A program made the position numbers and the translations under genes. A stretch of DNA of 35,525 bases, from the NCBI RefSeq assembly GCF_013179505.1, contig NZ_JABMCX010000006.1, positions 1 to 35,525 of the forward strand. Reading direction: 5' to 3'. Within the stretch, counting starts at the first letter, position 1. Each line of letters starts with the position of its first letter. The notes under the pieces are model-generated. The model was not told the DNA's origin and did no database searches. It saw only the letters and a program-made list of their open reading frames with translations. Of the stretch, positions 25,066 to 33,439 are shown piece after piece. Origin of the DNA: Paenarthrobacter sp. CM16 (lineage in GTDB: Bacteria; Actinomycetota; Actinomycetes; Actinomycetales; Micrococcaceae).

Positions 25066-26121
25066 CTAGCCCGCTGTTGGCGGTGCTGTGGTCTCGCGGA
25101 CGATCAACTGGTGGGGGGCCACCTCGGAATGGACCGCCCCATGGTTGCCGTCCAGTTCATCGAGCAACATCTTCGTGGCGAGCTCGGCTTGGTTGTCGGG
25201 TCGCTGGCCAACAGTGGTCAGGCCAATGGAGGACGAGAAATCGTGATCGTCAATACCGATGACCGAGAGGTCTTGGGGAACCCTGACGCCGTGGCGGCCA
25301 GCCTCGAAGATGACGCCCATCGCCATCTCGTCCGAGGAGCAGAAGATGGCCGTCGGTTTGCGTCCCGGTTGGTTCCACAGCCGGTTGAAGGCCACTTGGC
25401 CGCTGGCAACAGTGAAGTCGCCCCACTGGTCCCATTCAGGGCGGACTTCCAGGCCGGCGTCGGTCATCACTTCCTGGAAGGCGCGGATCCGCACGCGGGG
25501 TACGTCAAAGTTCAGGTCTGTTTCATCGTCGCCGTGAAGCAGCGCAATATCCTTGTGGCCCAGGTCCAGGAGGTGTCGGACGGCGGTGGACGCGGCGTCG
25601 TAATCGTTGATGCCGATGTACGCGCAATCCTCAACATGGCCGCCCACCACTACCAGCGGGATGTCGATCTTGTGGAGATGTTCCAGCTCTTCCTCGGTCA
25701 AGGACATGCAGAGAACCAGCAAGGCATCAATCTGCTTATAGACCATGGTGGAGCTGAAGAGCCGCTCACGGTTGCTGCCGTGGCCGCCCAGGTTGAAGAG
25801 GGAAAGGTTGTATTTGCGCGAATGCAGTTCCCGGTCCGCGCCTTCAATTGCTTTGGAGAAGAACCACCGGCTCACAAAGGGGGCCAGGACACCGATGGTG
25901 CGCGTACGGCCGGTCGCAAGGCCAGACGCCGACGACGACGCCACGTAGCCCAGGGAACTGGCTACTTCCAGGATCTTTTCGCGGGTTGCGGGAGACACCC
26001 TCGGCAAACCCCGTACGGCCCGTGAGACGGTCGCCGTCGAAACTCCAGCGGCCGCCGCAACGTCCTCAATACTGACGCCGGTATGGCCGCCGCGTTGGGA
26101 CCTACCCGTTGTTCGTGACAC
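25066..26121 (-). CDS. LacI-family repressor of the sugar ABC operon
   Basis: 351 residues from a GTG start with GGGGAG close ahead. The DNA-binding helix-turn-helix is VSIEDVAAAAGVSTATVSRAVRG, with the hinge helix ASSSASGLATGRTRTIGVL. A periplasmic-binding-like effector domain follows (PLVVVGGHVEDCAYIGINDYDAA is represented by its parts IPLVVVGG and GINDYDAA; ALLHGD; AIFCSSDEMAMGV; VIGIDDHDFS). It follows the permease genes on the same strand, separated by a hairpin. Its likely site is the LacI-type palindrome at 29691-29704 in front of the binding-protein gene. The inducer is expected to be an alpha-glucoside-type sugar, by context. Confidence 0.93.
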   Translation of the reverse strand: MSRTTGRSQRGGHTGVSIEDVAAAAGVSTATVSRAVRGLPRVSPATREKILEVASSLGYVASSSASGLATGRTRTIGVLAPFVSRWFFSKAIEGADRELHSRKYNLSLFNLGGHGSNRERLFSSTMVYKQIDALLVLCMSLTEEELEHLHKIDIPLVVVGGHVEDCAYIGINDYDAASTAVRHLLDLGHKDIALLHGDDETDLNFDVPRVRIRAFQEVMTDAGLEVRPEWDQWGDFTVASGQVAFNRLWNQPGRKPTAIFCSSDEMAMGVIFEAGRHGVRVPQDLSVIGIDDHDFSSSIGLTTVGQRPDNQAELATKMLLDELDGNHGAVHSEVAPHQLIVRETTAPPTAG

Positions 26122-26187
26122 AGGCTCCCCTCTCCGGCCGCCGTTGCTCCGCCTTCAAAACCTTAGGTGTGTACTTGTGGATTGCTG

Positions 26188-26229
26188 CCCTCGGTTACGC
26201 AGCGGCGTAATGCGCTGCGCAACCGAGGG
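26188..26229 (-). terminator. Hairpin between permease and LacI genes
   Basis: CCCTCGGTTACGCAGCG (26188-26204) pairs with CGCTGCGCAACCGAGGG (26213-26229), 16 of 17 matched around an 8-nt loop. It starts 9 nt downstream of the permease stop. No T-run follows on the minus strand, so it could be a terminator, attenuator or 3' mRNA stabiliser. Confidence 0.7.
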
Positions 26230-26237
26230 TGCGGTTC

Positions 26238-27200
26238 CTAGCCCTTGAGGCCGCCGGACAGCAGGCCGCGTACGAAGTAGCGCTGCAAGCCGAAGAACAC
26301 CAGGAGGGGGATGATGATGGAGACGAATGCTGCTGCCGGGTTCAGGTAGTCCCTTGCACCGCGTGTACCGGAAATCTCCGCCAAACGCTGCGTAATCGGG
26401 GCTACGTCCGCCGTTCCACCGGAGAACACCAGTGCCACCAGCAGGTCGTTCCAGACCCACAGGAACTGGAAGATCGCCAGTGATGCCAGTGCCGGAACCG
26501 ACAACGGGAGGATGATCCTCCAGAAGATGGTGCTGTGCCCGGCACCGTCCACCCGTGCTGCTTCAATGACTTCACCGGGAATCTCGGAGATGAAGTTGTG
26601 CAGCAGGAAGATGCCCAGCGGAAGGCCGAACATAGTGTGGGCAATCCACAGCTGCGCGTAGGATCCTGCCGGCAATTGCAGGGTCTGGGTGAAGAACTGC
26701 AGGAGCGGAATGAGCGCCATTTGCAGCGGAATGATCTGCAGGGCGAAGACGAAGATAAAGAGCGCGTCCCGACCCTTGAACTTTCCCCAGGCAAACACGT
26801 AAGCGGCCATGGATGCCAGCACCAGCACAAAGATGGTAACCGGGATGACGATCGCTATGGAGTTGACGAAGTACTGCGAGAGGTTGGCAGATTGCGATCC
26901 CGCCGGTGTGAGGACGTCGGCATAGTTCTTGAACGTGAACTGCCAGTCGACGAAGGCATTCCACCAGCCGTCGGACCGGGGACCCACCTGTTTGGCTGCA
27001 GGACGGAATGAGGTAACAAAGAGGCCGAACGTCGGCACAGACCATACGACGGCGATCACGATCGCTGCCGCTGTTGCCCACTTGGACGTGAGCTTGGTCT
27101 TGACGCGCCGCATCATCGGCTGGGCGTCCTCCGTGGGATCGGATCCAGGACGCTGCCGGGTGGCCTTCGAGGCCTCTTTCGGGGCTGGCGTGGCTGTCAA
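26238..27200 (-). CDS. Sugar ABC transporter permease, MalG/AglG-type
   Basis: 320 residues, six membrane segments. After a polar N-terminal stretch of about 40 residues come VWSVPTFGLFVTSFRPA and a cytoplasmic EAA loop (EAARVDGAGHSTIFWRIILP) that docks on the ATPase. It resembles AglG-type permeases of alpha-glucoside importers. The start appears to be TTG at 27200, overlapping the stop of the first permease, with GGGAG 6 nt ahead; a later ATG (MMRRVKTKL) is the alternative. No ATPase gene is in the operon, so a shared MsiK-like ATPase encoded elsewhere is expected. Confidence 0.9.
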   Translation of the reverse strand: MTATPAPKEASKATRQRPGSDPTEDAQPMMRRVKTKLTSKWATAAAIVIAVVWSVPTFGLFVTSFRPAAKQVGPRSDGWWNAFVDWQFTFKNYADVLTPAGSQSANLSQYFVNSIAIVIPVTIFVLVLASMAAYVFAWGKFKGRDALFIFVFALQIIPLQMALIPLLQFFTQTLQLPAGSYAQLWIAHTMFGLPLGIFLLHNFISEIPGEVIEAARVDGAGHSTIFWRIILPLSVPALASLAIFQFLWVWNDLLVALVFSGGTADVAPITQRLAEISGTRGARDYLNPAAAFVSIIIPLLVFFGLQRYFVRGLLSGGLKG

Positions 27201-28162
27201 TGGATCTCCCTTTGCTTGCGAAGGACACGAGCGTTGTACACGACGATTGGCAGGACCATCAGGAACAGGACCAAGGCCAGGGCGGCACCACGGCCGGGTT
27301 CACCGGCGCGGAACGCCTGCGTGTACATTTCATTGGCTACAACCGAGGTGTCGTAATTACCAGCGGTCATGGTTCGGACAATGTCGAAGACCTTCAACGT
27401 AGCGATGGTGATGGTTGTCAGCACCACCACCAAGGCTCCGCGGATACCCGGGATCGTGACGTTGCGGAACTGCTGCCAGGCGTTGGCGCCATCCAGGCGG
27501 GCTGCCTCAATGAGTTCCACCGGGACACCCTTGATGGCTGCCGAGAGGATGACCATGGCAAAACCGGTTTGAATCCAAACCATCACGATGATCAGGAAGA
27601 TCGTGTTCTCCGGTGCATCCAGCAGGAACTGCTTGGGATCCATGCCCAGGGCCACCCGGAAGAAGTTGATGACACCTGTTTGTTCGATGTTCGGACCGCG
27701 GTAGTCGTACACCAGCTTCCAAATGATGCCGGCGCCCACAAAGGAGATGGCCATCGGCATGAAGACCAGCGACTTCAGAACCTTCTCGCCCCGGGCCTTG
27801 TCGATGAACACCGCATAGGCGAGTCCGAAGCTCGTGGACAGCAGAGGCACCAGAATCGTCCAGATAACGGTGTTTCGCAGCGTGGTCAATGCTTCAGGCT
27901 GCGTAAACATCCACACAAAGTTGTCAAAACCGTTGCCGTTGCCGCTGGCATCGGTGAACGCCAGCATCGATGTGCGGATTGCCGGATATACCAGGCCAAC
28001 CACCATAAGGATCGCCGCAGGAGCAAGGAAGCCTGCCACCGTGACCTTGTCCTTGACCGACTTGGGGGCCCTGTCCACCAGCAACATGATGAGGCCGATA
28101 ACCGCTGCGAATATCGCCAGGGCTATCACTACTTGAAGGAGTTTTTCTCCAATAAATTCCAT
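27197..28162 (-). CDS. Sugar ABC transporter permease, MalF/AglF-type
   Basis: 321 residues with about seven to eight membrane segments. The EAA loop is EAARLDGANAWQQFRNVTIP. The region TGVINFFRVALG and VYDYRGPNIEQ resembles AglF-type permeases. Start ATG at 28162 has GGAGG about 7 nt ahead; the open frame goes back to 28210 through the hairpin region, which is less likely. The stop overlaps the second permease. It forms the translocation pore with its MalG-type partner. Confidence 0.92.
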   Translation of the reverse strand: MEFIGEKLLQVVIALAIFAAVIGLIMLLVDRAPKSVKDKVTVAGFLAPAAILMVVGLVYPAIRTSMLAFTDASGNGNGFDNFVWMFTQPEALTTLRNTVIWTILVPLLSTSFGLAYAVFIDKARGEKVLKSLVFMPMAISFVGAGIIWKLVYDYRGPNIEQTGVINFFRVALGMDPKQFLLDAPENTIFLIIVMVWIQTGFAMVILSAAIKGVPVELIEAARLDGANAWQQFRNVTIPGIRGALVVVLTTITIATLKVFDIVRTMTAGNYDTSVVANEMYTQAFRAGEPGRGAALALVLFLMVLPIVVYNARVLRKQREIH

Positions 28163-28209
28163 ACCCAACCTCCGGGGCGTGAGTGAATCACTAAGTTCCG
28201 GGAAAAGCA

Positions 28210-28247
28210 CTGCCTCCCCGGCTGGGCAAACCAGTCAGGGGAGGCAG
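28210..28247 (-). terminator. Hairpin between binding-protein and permease genes
   Basis: CTGCCTCCCC (28210-28219) pairs with GGGGAGGCAG (28238-28247), with an inner CTGG/CCAG stem. On the minus strand the stem is followed by TGCTTTT. It probably stops part of the transcription after the binding-protein gene or protects its mRNA, giving more binding protein than permease. Confidence 0.8.
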
Positions 28248-28258
28248 CACTTTGGGAG

Positions 28259-29606
28259 TTAGCTCTTAGGCCAGCTGGATTCGATGCTGTTGGCAACATC
28301 CTGCGAGGACGTGCCGTTGATCCACTGCACGATTCCCTTCCAGAAGGAGTTTGAACCCACAGCACTCGGCATCAGGTCCGAGCCATCGAAACGGAAGACC
28401 GTGTTGGGGTCCTGAAGGATCTGGACAGTGAGCTTGTCGAGGTCGGACTGTGCATTGTTGGGATCCAGGCCCTTGTTTGCACTGACGACACCGCCCAGCT
28501 TCACGCGGTTGTTGGCAAAGTCGGCGCTGGCCAGGTATGCCAGGAAGGACTGAACCTCAGGGGTGTCCTTGTACGCGCCTACCATTTCGCCGCCACCGGT
28601 GACTGCCTTGCCCTTGCTTTCGTCGATCGGCGGGGTGATGAAGGCCCACACGTCGCCATCTTCAGCAACGTTGGTTCCTGCAGGCCAGTTGGCGGCCTGG
28701 AAGTTGGCCTGGTGGTGCATGGCGCAGGTACCGTCGAGGACCGGCTGGCCGGCCTGGGCGAAACCGGTGCTCAGGATCGAGCGGACGTCACCGAAGCCGC
28801 CGTTGACCATGTCCTGGTTGAGCAGGATGTCACCGGCCTTGTCGAAGGAATCTACGATCTTGGGGTCGTTGAACGGGATCTGGTGAGCAACCCACTGGTC
28901 GTAGACCTCGGGGCCATGTTCACGCAGGACCACATCTTCGATCCAGTCCGTGCCCGGCCAGCCAGTCGCTTCACCGGACTCGAATCCGGCACACCAAGGC
29001 TTCATGTTGGGGTCATCAGCTGCGATCTTCTTGGACAGCTCGATCATTTCGTCCCAGGTCTTGGGAACTTCCCAGCCCTTGTCCTTGAAGGTCTTGGGGG
29101 CGTACCAAACGAAACCCTTGACGTTGGCAAGCATCGGAGCGGCGTAGTACGTTCCGTCTACGGTGCCGTACTTCTTCCAGTCCGGGGACCAGTTCTTGTC
29201 CACGAGGTCAGAGACGGTCTTGGGAGCGGGCTTCAGGTAGCCTGCCTTTGCCTGGGTGGCAAGAAGGCCCGGCTGCGGGAAGATCGCGACGTCGGGCGCG
29301 GTGCCGGACTGGGCACGGACGCCGATCTGCGTCTCGAACTCCTTGCTGCCTTCGTACTTGATGGTGATGCCTGTGCAGTCCTCGAACTGCTTCCAGGATT
29401 CCTCGAGGTTGGTTGCCTCAATGTCCACGATCGTCGAGTAGACGGAGACCGTCTTGCCGTCGTGCTTTCCATAGCTTTCGTAAGCGGAGCAATCATCCGA
29501 GCCTGCGGTTGATCCTCCGCCGCCCCCCATCTCCGCTGCAGGCGGAAAGGGTAAGTGCCAGAACACCGGCGGCTGCGACCGGTAGCAGGTACTTGGTTTT
29601 CTTCAT
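28259..29606 (-). CDS. Sugar ABC substrate-binding lipoprotein, frameshifted after the signal peptide
   Basis: The mature part (from about 29530 down to 28259) is an AglE-like solute-binding protein: KTVSVYSTIVDIEATNLEES, GTAPDVAIFPQPG, KTWDEMIELSKK, WCAGFESGEATGWPGTDW. The only signal peptide is encoded from ATG 29606 (MKKTKYLLPVAAAGVLALTL then SAC, Cys23, a good lipobox) with GAGGAG ahead, but in a different frame. The two frames meet at a run of six G (29523-29528, C on the plus strand). With five G the protein reads SGDGGGGGSTAG without a break. The frame downstream alone has a GTG at 29566 but no signal. Either a real phase-variable or inactivating indel or a sequencing error. Confidence 0.85.
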
Positions 29607-29665
29607 GCTAAAGACTCCTCGCTGAGTACAAGTGATTCGGCGGCGCAATTGATGTGGTGACGCTC

Positions 29666-29704
29666 ACACTAGCCATGATCGGCGCCCAAATGCAAGCGCT
29701 TACA
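29666..29704 (-). promoter_or_regulatory. Promoter with overlapping LacI-type operator
   Basis: TGCAAGCGCTTACA (29691-29704) is a near-perfect palindrome of the LacI-family form TGNAAGCGCTTNCA. On the minus strand a -35 TTGCAT (29690-29695) lies within it, followed after 18 nt by -10 TAGTGT (29666-29671), about 60 nt before the binding-protein ATG. Repressor binding would block the promoter. The local LacI protein is the likely ligand. Confidence 0.85.
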
Positions 29705-29868
29705 CCGAACGTAACCGCATCGATACCAAGTAACCTGCCGATCTCGCCTCGCGGGCTGCTGCGGGGCCGCCGCAGGCCACAATCGCCGGGCATGTGGCCG
29801 GTCATGGGCAGCATTCGGAGGCCCTATCGATTTGTTTACCCAGTGTTGCCTATGGAAAGGTAGGAAGT

Positions 29869-30270
29869 GTGGATGAACTTGAAGCACTGCAGACTATCGG
29901 CCGATTGATCAAGGAAGAACGTTTGGCCCAAGGCTTGAGCCAGGTGCAGTTGGCCAAACAGGCAGGTACCGCCATCAAGACCGTCCGCACCTTGGAATCG
30001 GGAACGCGGCGCACCCAGGAAATCAATCAGCGCAAGCTTGAGCATGCGCTGGGTTGGCGCGCAGGATCCGTCTCGGAAGTCCTCAAAGGGAAATCGACGT
30101 TTGCTCCTGAAATGATCACTCCGGACGACATGCGTTCGGGCGACGAACCTCGGCAGGGACCTCCCCGCATCGCTGTCCCTGCTGCTCCCATAGCCAGGGC
30201 GTCCCACCTTTCCGACGAAGAGCTCCTCGCTGAGCTCACGTACCGGATGATGCACCGCAACAGAGGCTGA
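29869..30270 (+). CDS. XRE-family small DNA-binding protein
   Basis: 133 residues from a GTG start with AAAGG 8 nt ahead; the open frame extends to 29794 without a better site. The helix-turn-helix is IGRLIKEERLAQGLSQVQLA followed by KQAGTAIKTVRTLESGTRRTQ. A linker leads to a short C-terminal helix (HLSDEELLAELTYRMMHRNR). This looks like a housekeeping-type XRE protein of actinobacteria rather than an antitoxin, as no toxin gene is adjacent. Target unknown. The 262-bp gap before it mainly serves the divergent sugar operon. Confidence 0.85.
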   Translation: MDELEALQTIGRLIKEERLAQGLSQVQLAKQAGTAIKTVRTLESGTRRTQEINQRKLEHALGWRAGSVSEVLKGKSTFAPEMITPDDMRSGDEPRQGPPRIAVPAAPIARASHLSDEELLAELTYRMMHRNRG

Positions 30271-30282
30271 ATGACGGCCGGT

Positions 30283-30969
30283 TTACTGACCCGCCTGGCG
30301 CCGCACCATCTCGTTAATCCAACTGGGTGCGAATGGTGAAGTGCAGTTTGCCGGTGTGGGGTAGTCCTTCAGGACCTCCAAGCGCTCACCGATGTCCAGG
30401 GCTCTGGCGCGGTGCTCCGGAAATTCAATCCCGATCATGGCCAAGCAGTGGTTCATGGCCCACTGGAGACGATCCGGCGCTTCCTTCATTTCGCCCTCGA
30501 TGAGGTCCAGCAGCCCGGCAAGACCAAGGCCCTCCGGCTTTTTGACCACTCGTTCTGATGTCAGCGCCCACCCTGCACTGGCCACCACGGGATCGGTATC
30601 CTGGAACCAGGCGAGGCGAAGCTCTTCAGAGTGTGGACTTTTCTTGACTACGTAGTTCACCAGCCAGTCCTGCACCTTGGGAGCCCGTGCCTCCCGGAGC
30701 ATACTGTCCAGTTCCTCCCGTTCAAAGGCTTTGGGCCTGCAGATCAGCAGGGACAACAGCCTGGCTGCGGTGTCACCCGTGGCCCACAATTCACGTGAGA
30801 GTTCCTGCTGCGTTTTCAGCGTCTTCGCGACGGCACGCAGCTTGCTGAGGTTCACGCCATGGTCATCGCCGTGTTTTTCGTTGATCTCCCGCGCCCGGGG
30901 TTCCTCCAGCGCTGCCAACTCCGTCATGAGCCCGGCCACCGTGGTGTCGAGCACCGTTGTTCCAGCCAC
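30283..30969 (-). CDS. AlkD-like HEAT-repeat protein (DNA alkylation repair family)
   Basis: 228 residues from a GTG start with GGGAG 6 nt ahead. All-helical, with AKTLKTQQELSRELWATGDTAARLLSLL resembling the ALK/HEAT pattern of AlkD (given here as two pieces, AKTLKTQQELSRELW and ATGDTAARLLSLL), and WALTSERVV further on. AlkD enzymes remove positively charged alkylated bases. The usual SWDxxD box reads PKVQDW here, so the first catalytic Trp seems replaced while the Asp may remain. Activity is therefore uncertain. It converges on the XRE gene with a 12-nt gap. Confidence 0.72.
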   Translation of the reverse strand: MAGTTVLDTTVAGLMTELAALEEPRAREINEKHGDDHGVNLSKLRAVAKTLKTQQELSRELWATGDTAARLLSLLICRPKAFEREELDSMLREARAPKVQDWLVNYVVKKSPHSEELRLAWFQDTDPVVASAGWALTSERVVKKPEGLGLAGLLDLIEGEMKEAPDRLQWAMNHCLAMIGIEFPEHRARALDIGERLEVLKDYPTPANCTSPFAPSWINEMVRRQAGQ

Positions 30970-31024
30970 TGCAGTCTCCCGTCCATCGCTTGTGGACTTC
31001 AGGTTACTAGGTGCGGGCGGCTAA

Positions 31025-31144
31025 CGGGCTGGATGGGTTAGCGGGCTGGATGGCTCACGTGAGCGAACACTGGGCATTGGGCACTGAAACCGCGATGGCA
31101 GCCCGTTTCCGCGCGGGTTTCCGCGGCGGATGCGAGCTGCCATC
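31025..31144. repeat. 17-bp duplication, palindrome and hairpin in a 196-bp gap
   Basis: CGGGCTGGATGG occurs at 31025 and 31042, a 17-nt period. GCTCACGTGAGC (31053-31064) is a perfect palindrome. GATGGCAGC (31094-31102) pairs with GCTGCCATC (31136-31144) around 33 nt and may end transcripts of the minus-strand operon. No gene is seen in 30970-31165. Confidence 0.6.
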
Positions 31145-31165
31145 CCTTGCTGTTGGGGGAACCTG

Positions 31166-31501
31166 CTACTTGTCGCCCTTCAGCAGACCAGCGATCTTGG
31201 TGCCAAGTCCCTTGACGTTTTCGGCTACATCTCCGGCGATTTCCTTGGATTTCTCCGCGACGTCTCCCGCCAATTCCTTGGCGTTTTCTCCCACATCGCC
31301 AGAGAAGAATTCTTTGACGTTTTCTGCGGCCTCACCTGCGAACTCTTTGACGTTCCCAGCTGCATCACCGGCGAATTCCTTGACGTTCTCTACGGCTTCA
31401 CCCGCGAATTCCTTGGCATTTTCAAGGACCTCGCCTGCCGTGTCCTTGGCGTTTCCTGCTGCGCCGTTTACCGCTTCTGCTCCCGTGGTCTCTTCACTCA
31501 T
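31166..31501 (-). CDS. LEA-like protein of 11-residue amphipathic repeats
   Basis: 111 residues. After a short acidic start it consists of about eight 11-residue repeats of the form E-N-(A/V)-K-E-F-A-G-(E/D)-(A/V)-(A/V), for example ENVKEFAGDAA and GNVKEFAGEAA. Such repeats form long amphipathic helices as in LEA group 3 and related membrane-surface proteins. No signal peptide and no cysteine. GAGGAG precedes the ATG at 31501; the frame is open to 31570. It lies 99 nt after the Asp23 envelope operon on the same strand, so an envelope-stress role at the inner membrane face is plausible but not shown. Confidence 0.83.
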   Translation of the reverse strand: MSEETTGAEAVNGAAGNAKDTAGEVLENAKEFAGEAVENVKEFAGDAAGNVKEFAGEAAENVKEFFSGDVGENAKELAGDVAEKSKEIAGDVAENVKGLGTKIAGLLKGDK

Positions 31502-31600
31502 GGTGTTCTCCTCTGTAAGGGTCGGATCTGTGACGTAGCGTGCCAAAGGAGATTTCCCCCTTGGGCTCAACCTATTGGCTTGGGCTTGCCTTCTGCAATG

Positions 31601-32212
31601 TCAGCGGACACGCTCCGCCTTGGTAAACCTGGAGCGTGCGCCGGAAACCATGTGCACCAATACCGGCGTTTTTTGGCCGATGACCAGGTCCAAGGCTTCA
31701 ACGAGTTGCGACACTTCGGCAGCAAGCAGATGCGGAGCAACTCCTTGCCTGGGCTGGATACGGATGCGCAGGCCCGGCCTCCCGCGAACCTCATAGGTCG
31801 CCACGGAAGCGGCTGCCAGGTCAGTCCTCTGAGCCAGTGCCGCCCTCAGCGCTTGCTCAGCGACGCCGCCACCGATCCGTACTTCTCCATCGATATGGCT
31901 ATCATCATCACTGGCGACCAAGAGGTTGGCTCTGCCCTTACCCTGCTGCGAAAGCCAGGCAACCATGGCGATGATGATGGCAACCAGGACTGCTCCAGCC
32001 ACGATCCACAGCCAGCTTTCCTCACGCCCGGGGAAGCGCGTTTGACGGAAGGCATTCTCCATTCCTGCCCAGACGGCTGCCGACCAGCCGTGCCACCACG
32101 CTGCCACAGCCGGCACGGTGGCCAGCAGCAGGAGAAGGAGTCCGACGGCCAGGAGCTTAGCGCCGATGATGAACAACAGCACACGATTGAGGGCCCGCGG
32201 TGTTCCATTCAC
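31601..32212 (-). CDS. amaP: AmaP-like alkaline shock membrane protein
   Basis: 203 residues from a GTG start that overlaps the upstream stop (GTGA). Two membrane segments (LLFIIGAKLLAVGLLLLLL and LWIVAGAVLVAIIIAMVAWL) are followed by a cytoplasmic domain with Asp23-like alternation (DGEVRIGGGVAEQALRAAL, LVEALDLVIGQ). In Staphylococcus AmaP anchors Asp23 to the membrane. Position as the last gene of an Asp23 operon supports this. Family assignment rests on topology and context more than on strong sequence marks. Confidence 0.75.
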   Translation of the reverse strand: MNGTPRALNRVLLFIIGAKLLAVGLLLLLLATVPAVAAWWHGWSAAVWAGMENAFRQTRFPGREESWLWIVAGAVLVAIIIAMVAWLSQQGKGRANLLVASDDDSHIDGEVRIGGGVAEQALRAALAQRTDLAAASVATYEVRGRPGLRIRIQPRQGVAPHLLAAEVSQLVEALDLVIGQKTPVLVHMVSGARSRFTKAERVR

Positions 32213-32874
32213 GCGCCGATCACCCCCGTTGACGCAACGTTGACCCGGACAGAAGGCATCGGCACCGGCGACATCTCTTCAAGTTCTGCCTGAACTGCTG
32301 CCAGCACCGCTTCCTCACTTACCCGGATACCGGATGTGGGCCGCACGTTGACCACCACCAACTGCCGGGAGACGATCACCATCACCTGTTCCTGGGTGAC
32401 GTTCGCGGCAGTTCGCGCACGACGCGCCAGTGCCGAGGCAAGGACTTCGTCATCAACCACGACGGCGGTTCGCGGGTCCCGCAGCAGATGCCGGGCACGC
32501 CTGCCGGGCAGCACTGCGTGCAGGAAGAAGAAAAGTCCCACCATGGCCACGACGGCGCCACTGGCACCAAGCAACAAAGGGGAAATACCCTCCGGGAGAG
32601 CGATGATGCGCTCGGCCGCAGTGGTGGGATCAATCAACCACGGCGGTTGACCCACAGCCCGCACGCCCGCCTCAAGAAGTGCATAAAGGCAGAGCACAAT
32701 CACCAAAACAGCGGCAATGGCAGCAGCACCGGCGCGGGATGAATGGGTTTCACGGCGCAGGATACGGCTCATTTCAGGGTCTTCGCCCGCTACCGGGGCT
32801 GCTCCTGAGTATCCTTCGGTGTGAGCTTGCTGTTCCGGGGTGTGCCGGTCCTGGGTTTCCTGGTCCTGTGTCAC
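32209..32874 (-). CDS. DUF6286-type membrane protein of the Asp23 operon
   Basis: 221 residues from a GTG start overlapping the Asp23 stop (GTGA at 32871-32874); the open frame is longer but this start has coupling. Polar N-terminus of about 50 residues, two membrane segments (AAIAAVLVIVLCLYALLEAG and a second near LLLGASGAVVAMVGLFFFL), then an Arg-rich linker and a soluble domain (TQEQVMVIVSRQLVVVNVRP). Such a protein is regularly found with Asp23 genes in actinobacteria. Molecular function unknown. Confidence 0.82.
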   Translation of the reverse strand: MTQDQETQDRHTPEQQAHTEGYSGAAPVAGEDPEMSRILRRETHSSRAGAAAIAAVLVIVLCLYALLEAGVRAVGQPPWLIDPTTAAERIIALPEGISPLLLGASGAVVAMVGLFFFLHAVLPGRRARHLLRDPRTAVVVDDEVLASALARRARTAANVTQEQVMVIVSRQLVVVNVRPTSGIRVSEEAVLAAVQAELEEMSPVPMPSVRVNVASTGVIGA

Positions 32875-33251
32875 TGAACACGGCCTCCCTCTGTCACCTG
32901 GGCTCCGCTGATCCTGATGTCCACACGGCTTACCTGGGATCCGCTGAGGCGCGTGACCGTCTCGAGAACGGTGGTCTTCGCAGCTACCGCGCGGTCCCAA
33001 ATGGAGCCGCCAAAGCCTTGGACGCGCGACGGGTCCCGGAGGACCTCGGTCAAAGCCGGGATGCTGATTGGTGCCACGATCGACAGAGCCAGCAGGCCGT
33101 CGTCGTCCGCCCAATCAGCACGGATGTCGCCTGCCTCAACGCCGAGGGTCTCGGAGGCGGCGGCGCGCGCCAAGGAAGTCAAAGCCTGGGTACTGATCCG
33201 GTTGTGGCCGGCCAGGCTGGTGGTGGATTCCACAGCCTCAGCCACGCTCAT
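32871..33251 (-). CDS. Asp23/Gls24 family protein, second copy
   Basis: 126 residues. Pattern typical of the family: NRISTQALTSLARAAASETL then alternating strands GLLALSIVAPI and SRVDIRISGAQV. It is shorter and more divergent than the first copy. Cytoplasmic membrane-associated envelope-stress protein by family. Start ATG overlaps the small membrane gene (ATGA) and its stop overlaps the DUF6286 gene. Confidence 0.82.
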   Translation of the reverse strand: MSVAEAVESTTSLAGHNRISTQALTSLARAAASETLGVEAGDIRADWADDDGLLALSIVAPISIPALTEVLRDPSRVQGFGGSIWDRAVAAKTTVLETVTRLSGSQVSRVDIRISGAQVTEGGRVQ

Positions 33252-33439
33252 GACGAAGAGCGCCGGCCCGTAATGGCGTCCAGGACGCTACGGAGATCGA
33301 GTTTTCCGTCGGCCGCCCGGCCGAGCAGCGCTCCGATGCCCATGAAGAGAAGTGAGATCAGGAATCCCCACAGTCCAAACGAGAAGGACATGAACGCCAC
33401 AAAGGCGCCGATCGCGATTCCAACAACGGTCATGCTCAT
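33248..33439 (-). CDS. DUF2273-like small membrane protein
   Basis: 63 residues with two close hydrophobic segments (VVGIAIGAFVAFMSFSFG, GFLISLLFMGIGALLG) and a basic tail (LDLRSVLDAITGRRSS). This small membrane protein is a regular partner of Asp23 and may help to anchor it. Both ends overlap neighbours by 4 nt. Confidence 0.83.
   Translation of the reverse strand: MSMTVVGIAIGAFVAFMSFSFGLWGFLISLLFMGIGALLGRAADGKLDLRSVLDAITGRRSSS

Noticed and set aside
25039-26025. Open frame of 328 codons antisense to the LacI gene
   Set aside because: Shadow of a clear LacI-family protein; no domain or ribosome site of its own.
27200-28186. Open frame of 328 codons antisense to the MalF-type permease
   Set aside because: Rich in His, Asp and Gln with no hydrophobic pattern, while the minus-strand protein has clear membrane helices and an EAA loop.
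29869-30969. XRE gene plus neighbour as a toxin-antitoxin pair
   Set aside because: The neighbour is convergent and AlkD-like, and no small toxin-like ORF is next to the XRE gene.
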